Shown one piece after another: positions 4,767 through 5,341 of a stretch of 5,341 nucleotides of DNA (position 1 is the first letter of the stretch; each line of letters begins with the position of its first letter). This DNA comes from Candidatus Woesearchaeota archaeon (GTDB lineage: Archaea > Nanobdellota > Nanobdellia > Woesearchaeales > ARS49), in contig JACQMU010000019.1 in assembly GCA_016203425.1 (NCBI GenBank), positions 1 to 5,341 on the forward strand, given 5' to 3'. The notes beneath the pieces are model-generated. The model worked only from the letters and a program-made list of their open reading frames with translations, ran no database searches and was not told the origin of the DNA. The position numbers and the translations under genes were made by a program.

Positions 4767-5012
4767 ATGGTTAAGGAAGAAAAAGTTCGTTATACAAAGT
4801 ATGAGTGTGCAAGAATGATTGGTTCGCGTGCATTGCAGATTTCAATGGGTGCGCCTTTTATGATTAAGCTCACTGAAGATGATCTGGCACGTATTGGTTA
4901 CAATCCTGTTGAGATTGCAAAGCTTGAGTTTGAGCAGGATGCTTTGCCTATGGCGGTAAAGAAGCCTTTGCCTAAAGTTGTTGAAGCAGTTGTTAGTGAA
5001 GAAAAGAAATAA
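4767..5012 (+). CDS. rpoK: DNA-directed RNA polymerase subunit K (Rpb6-like)
   Basis: The omega/Rpb6 counterpart in archaeal RNA polymerase, a small assembly subunit that clamps the largest subunit. The core signature is clear: YTKYECARMIGSRALQISMGAP (9-30), then VEIAKLEFEQDALPMAVKKPLP (48-69). The 81 residues are longer than many archaeal homologues, which tend to end near the 'RPLP' motif. The extra part is a tail of about 12 residues (70-81) rich in Val, Glu and Lys, plus a short insert around residues 33-46. In other archaea rpoK usually lies with ribosomal protein genes such as S9 and L13 and with rpoN; here it is the sixth gene of the exosome operon, 9 nt after rrp42. It has a strong ribosome-binding site. 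Confidence 0.93.
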   Translation: MVKEEKVRYTKYECARMIGSRALQISMGAPFMIKLTEDDLARIGYNPVEIAKLEFEQDALPMAVKKPLPKVVEAVVSEEKK

Positions 5013-5016
5013 TAAG

Positions 5017-5265
5017 ATGGATGTTGTTACAAAAGAGCGTCTGGACAAGTATTTTTCGCTGACAAAACGTGCATTGGCAAAAGCAAAGATTGCTTCTGAA
5101 AAAAAGATTTCTTGGAAGTCTGCTGCAGAAGATTTCTTGGACATGGCACGTCGTTATTGTTCTGATGCAGAGCATTTTGCAAAAAAAGGTGATGTTGTTA
5201 CTGCTTTTGCTGCTTTAAATTATGCTCATGGCTGGCTTGATTCTGGCGCTCGCTTAGGGTATTAG
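5017..5265 (+). CDS. DUF357 family protein
   Basis: A small (82-residue) all-helical archaeal protein of unknown function. Residues 1-30 form a lysine-rich helix. The domain core is AAEDFLDMARRYCSDAEHF (36-54), KKGDVVTAFAALNYAHGWLDSG (56-77) and ARLGY at the end, which I recognise as DUF357. The ATG at 5017, four bases after the rpoK stop, is the best start. An in-frame ATG at 4978 lies inside rpoK and would add a basic stretch with no family match. No strong ribosome-binding site precedes it, so translation may be coupled to rpoK. It is the last gene of the operon. Linkage with the exosome and RNA polymerase suggests an RNA-related role, which is inference only. Confidence 0.9.
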   Translation: MDVVTKERLDKYFSLTKRALAKAKIASEKKISWKSAAEDFLDMARRYCSDAEHFAKKGDVVTAFAALNYAHGWLDSGARLGY

Positions 5266-5270
5266 GATGT

Positions 5271-5317
5271 TGGTCATGATTCATAATTGTTTACTGTAGA
5301 TTGACCATTATTCTACA
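5271..5317. terminator. overlapping inverted repeats between convergent genes
   Basis: TGGTCA (5271-5276) pairs with TGACCA (5302-5307), and TGTAGA (5295-5300) pairs with TCTACA (5312-5317). Each is a perfect 6-bp match; the second has an 11-nt loop that contains one arm of the first, so they compete. They lie between the stop of the DUF357 gene and the stop of the convergent gene at the right edge, extending into its last codons. A role in ending either transcript is plausible, but no long T-tract is present. Confidence 0.3.
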
Positions 5318-5341
5318 ACCACGCTTCCTTTCATTCCAGGG
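5308..5341 (-). CDS. C-terminal end of a probable cupredoxin-domain protein (partial)
   Basis: Only the last ten full codons and the stop (5308-5310) of a minus-strand gene are in the window, reading PGMKGSVVVE. The residue before the proline has a codon ending in C, compatible with histidine. Plastocyanin-type cupredoxins close their type I copper site with Cys...His-Pro-x-Met followed by a 'KGxVxV' strand, and this ending fits: Met as axial ligand and the terminal strand VVVE. If right, it is an exported or membrane-tethered copper electron carrier or oxidase domain. The evidence is ten residues only. The gene converges on the exosome operon. Confidence 0.5.
   Translation of the reverse strand, partial: PGMKGSVVVE

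Noticed and set aside
4978..5016. N-terminal extension of the DUF357 protein from an upstream ATG
   Set aside because: It overlaps the rpoK coding end in another frame, adds a basic stretch with no family match, and the ATG at 5017 gives the expected domain start and length.
1..5341. tRNA, rRNA, CRISPR array, insertion sequence or attachment site
   Set aside because: I found no cloverleaf, no regularly spaced repeats, no transposase or integrase, and no long terminal inverted repeats.

Overview
The window is archaeal. Its core is the conserved archaeal RNA-exosome/proteasome operon on the + strand: Pop5 (RNase P), proteasome alpha, Rrp4, Rrp41, Rrp42, RNA polymerase subunit K (Rpb6-like) and a DUF357 protein. 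TATA/BRE-like promoters and AGGTG/GGTGA ribosome-binding sites agree with this. The AT-rich sequence, compact spacing, small accessory membrane proteins and shortened operon suggest a reduced, DPANN-like lineage (for example a woesearchaeote relative). That placement is inference only; a tree of Rrp41 or RpoK would settle it.

Layout. Positions 1-152 hold no convincing gene; they contain two short inverted repeats, a T10 tract and the promoter of the next gene. Positions 153-428 (+) encode a small membrane protein resembling phage-type holins. It converges, with a 2-nt gap, on two minus-strand genes: a coiled-coil/winged-helix protein (431-850) and a membrane-anchored thioredoxin-like protein with a CKNC active site (884-1300). 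A divergent promoter region (1301-1440) separates these from the exosome operon (1441-5265). Its seven genes are packed so that stops and starts overlap or lie at most 9 nt apart. At the right edge, 5308-5341 (-) is the last few codons of a convergent gene whose ending (PGMKGSVVVE) looks like a cupredoxin copper-site C-terminus.

How it fits together. Pop5 is a protein of RNase P (tRNA 5' processing). Rrp41/Rrp42 form the hexameric phosphorolytic ring of the exosome and Rrp4 is its RNA-binding cap. PsmA forms the outer rings of the 20S proteasome. RpoK is a core RNA polymerase subunit. One transcript would thus couple RNA synthesis, RNA processing and decay, and protein turnover. Compared with the familiar archaeal arrangement, SBDS is absent between psmA and rrp4, no Rpp30 precedes pop5, and L37Ae does not follow rrp42; rpoK and DUF357 occupy that place.

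The most interesting non-coding signal is the pop5 leader (about 1389-1440). It can form two mutually exclusive hairpins, one of which pairs the whole AGGTG ribosome-binding site of the operon's first gene. The three accessory genes instead have TATA-like boxes 27-28 nt before their start codons and look leaderless. The + strand is rich in G and T over both + and - genes, which points to a replication-type strand bias.
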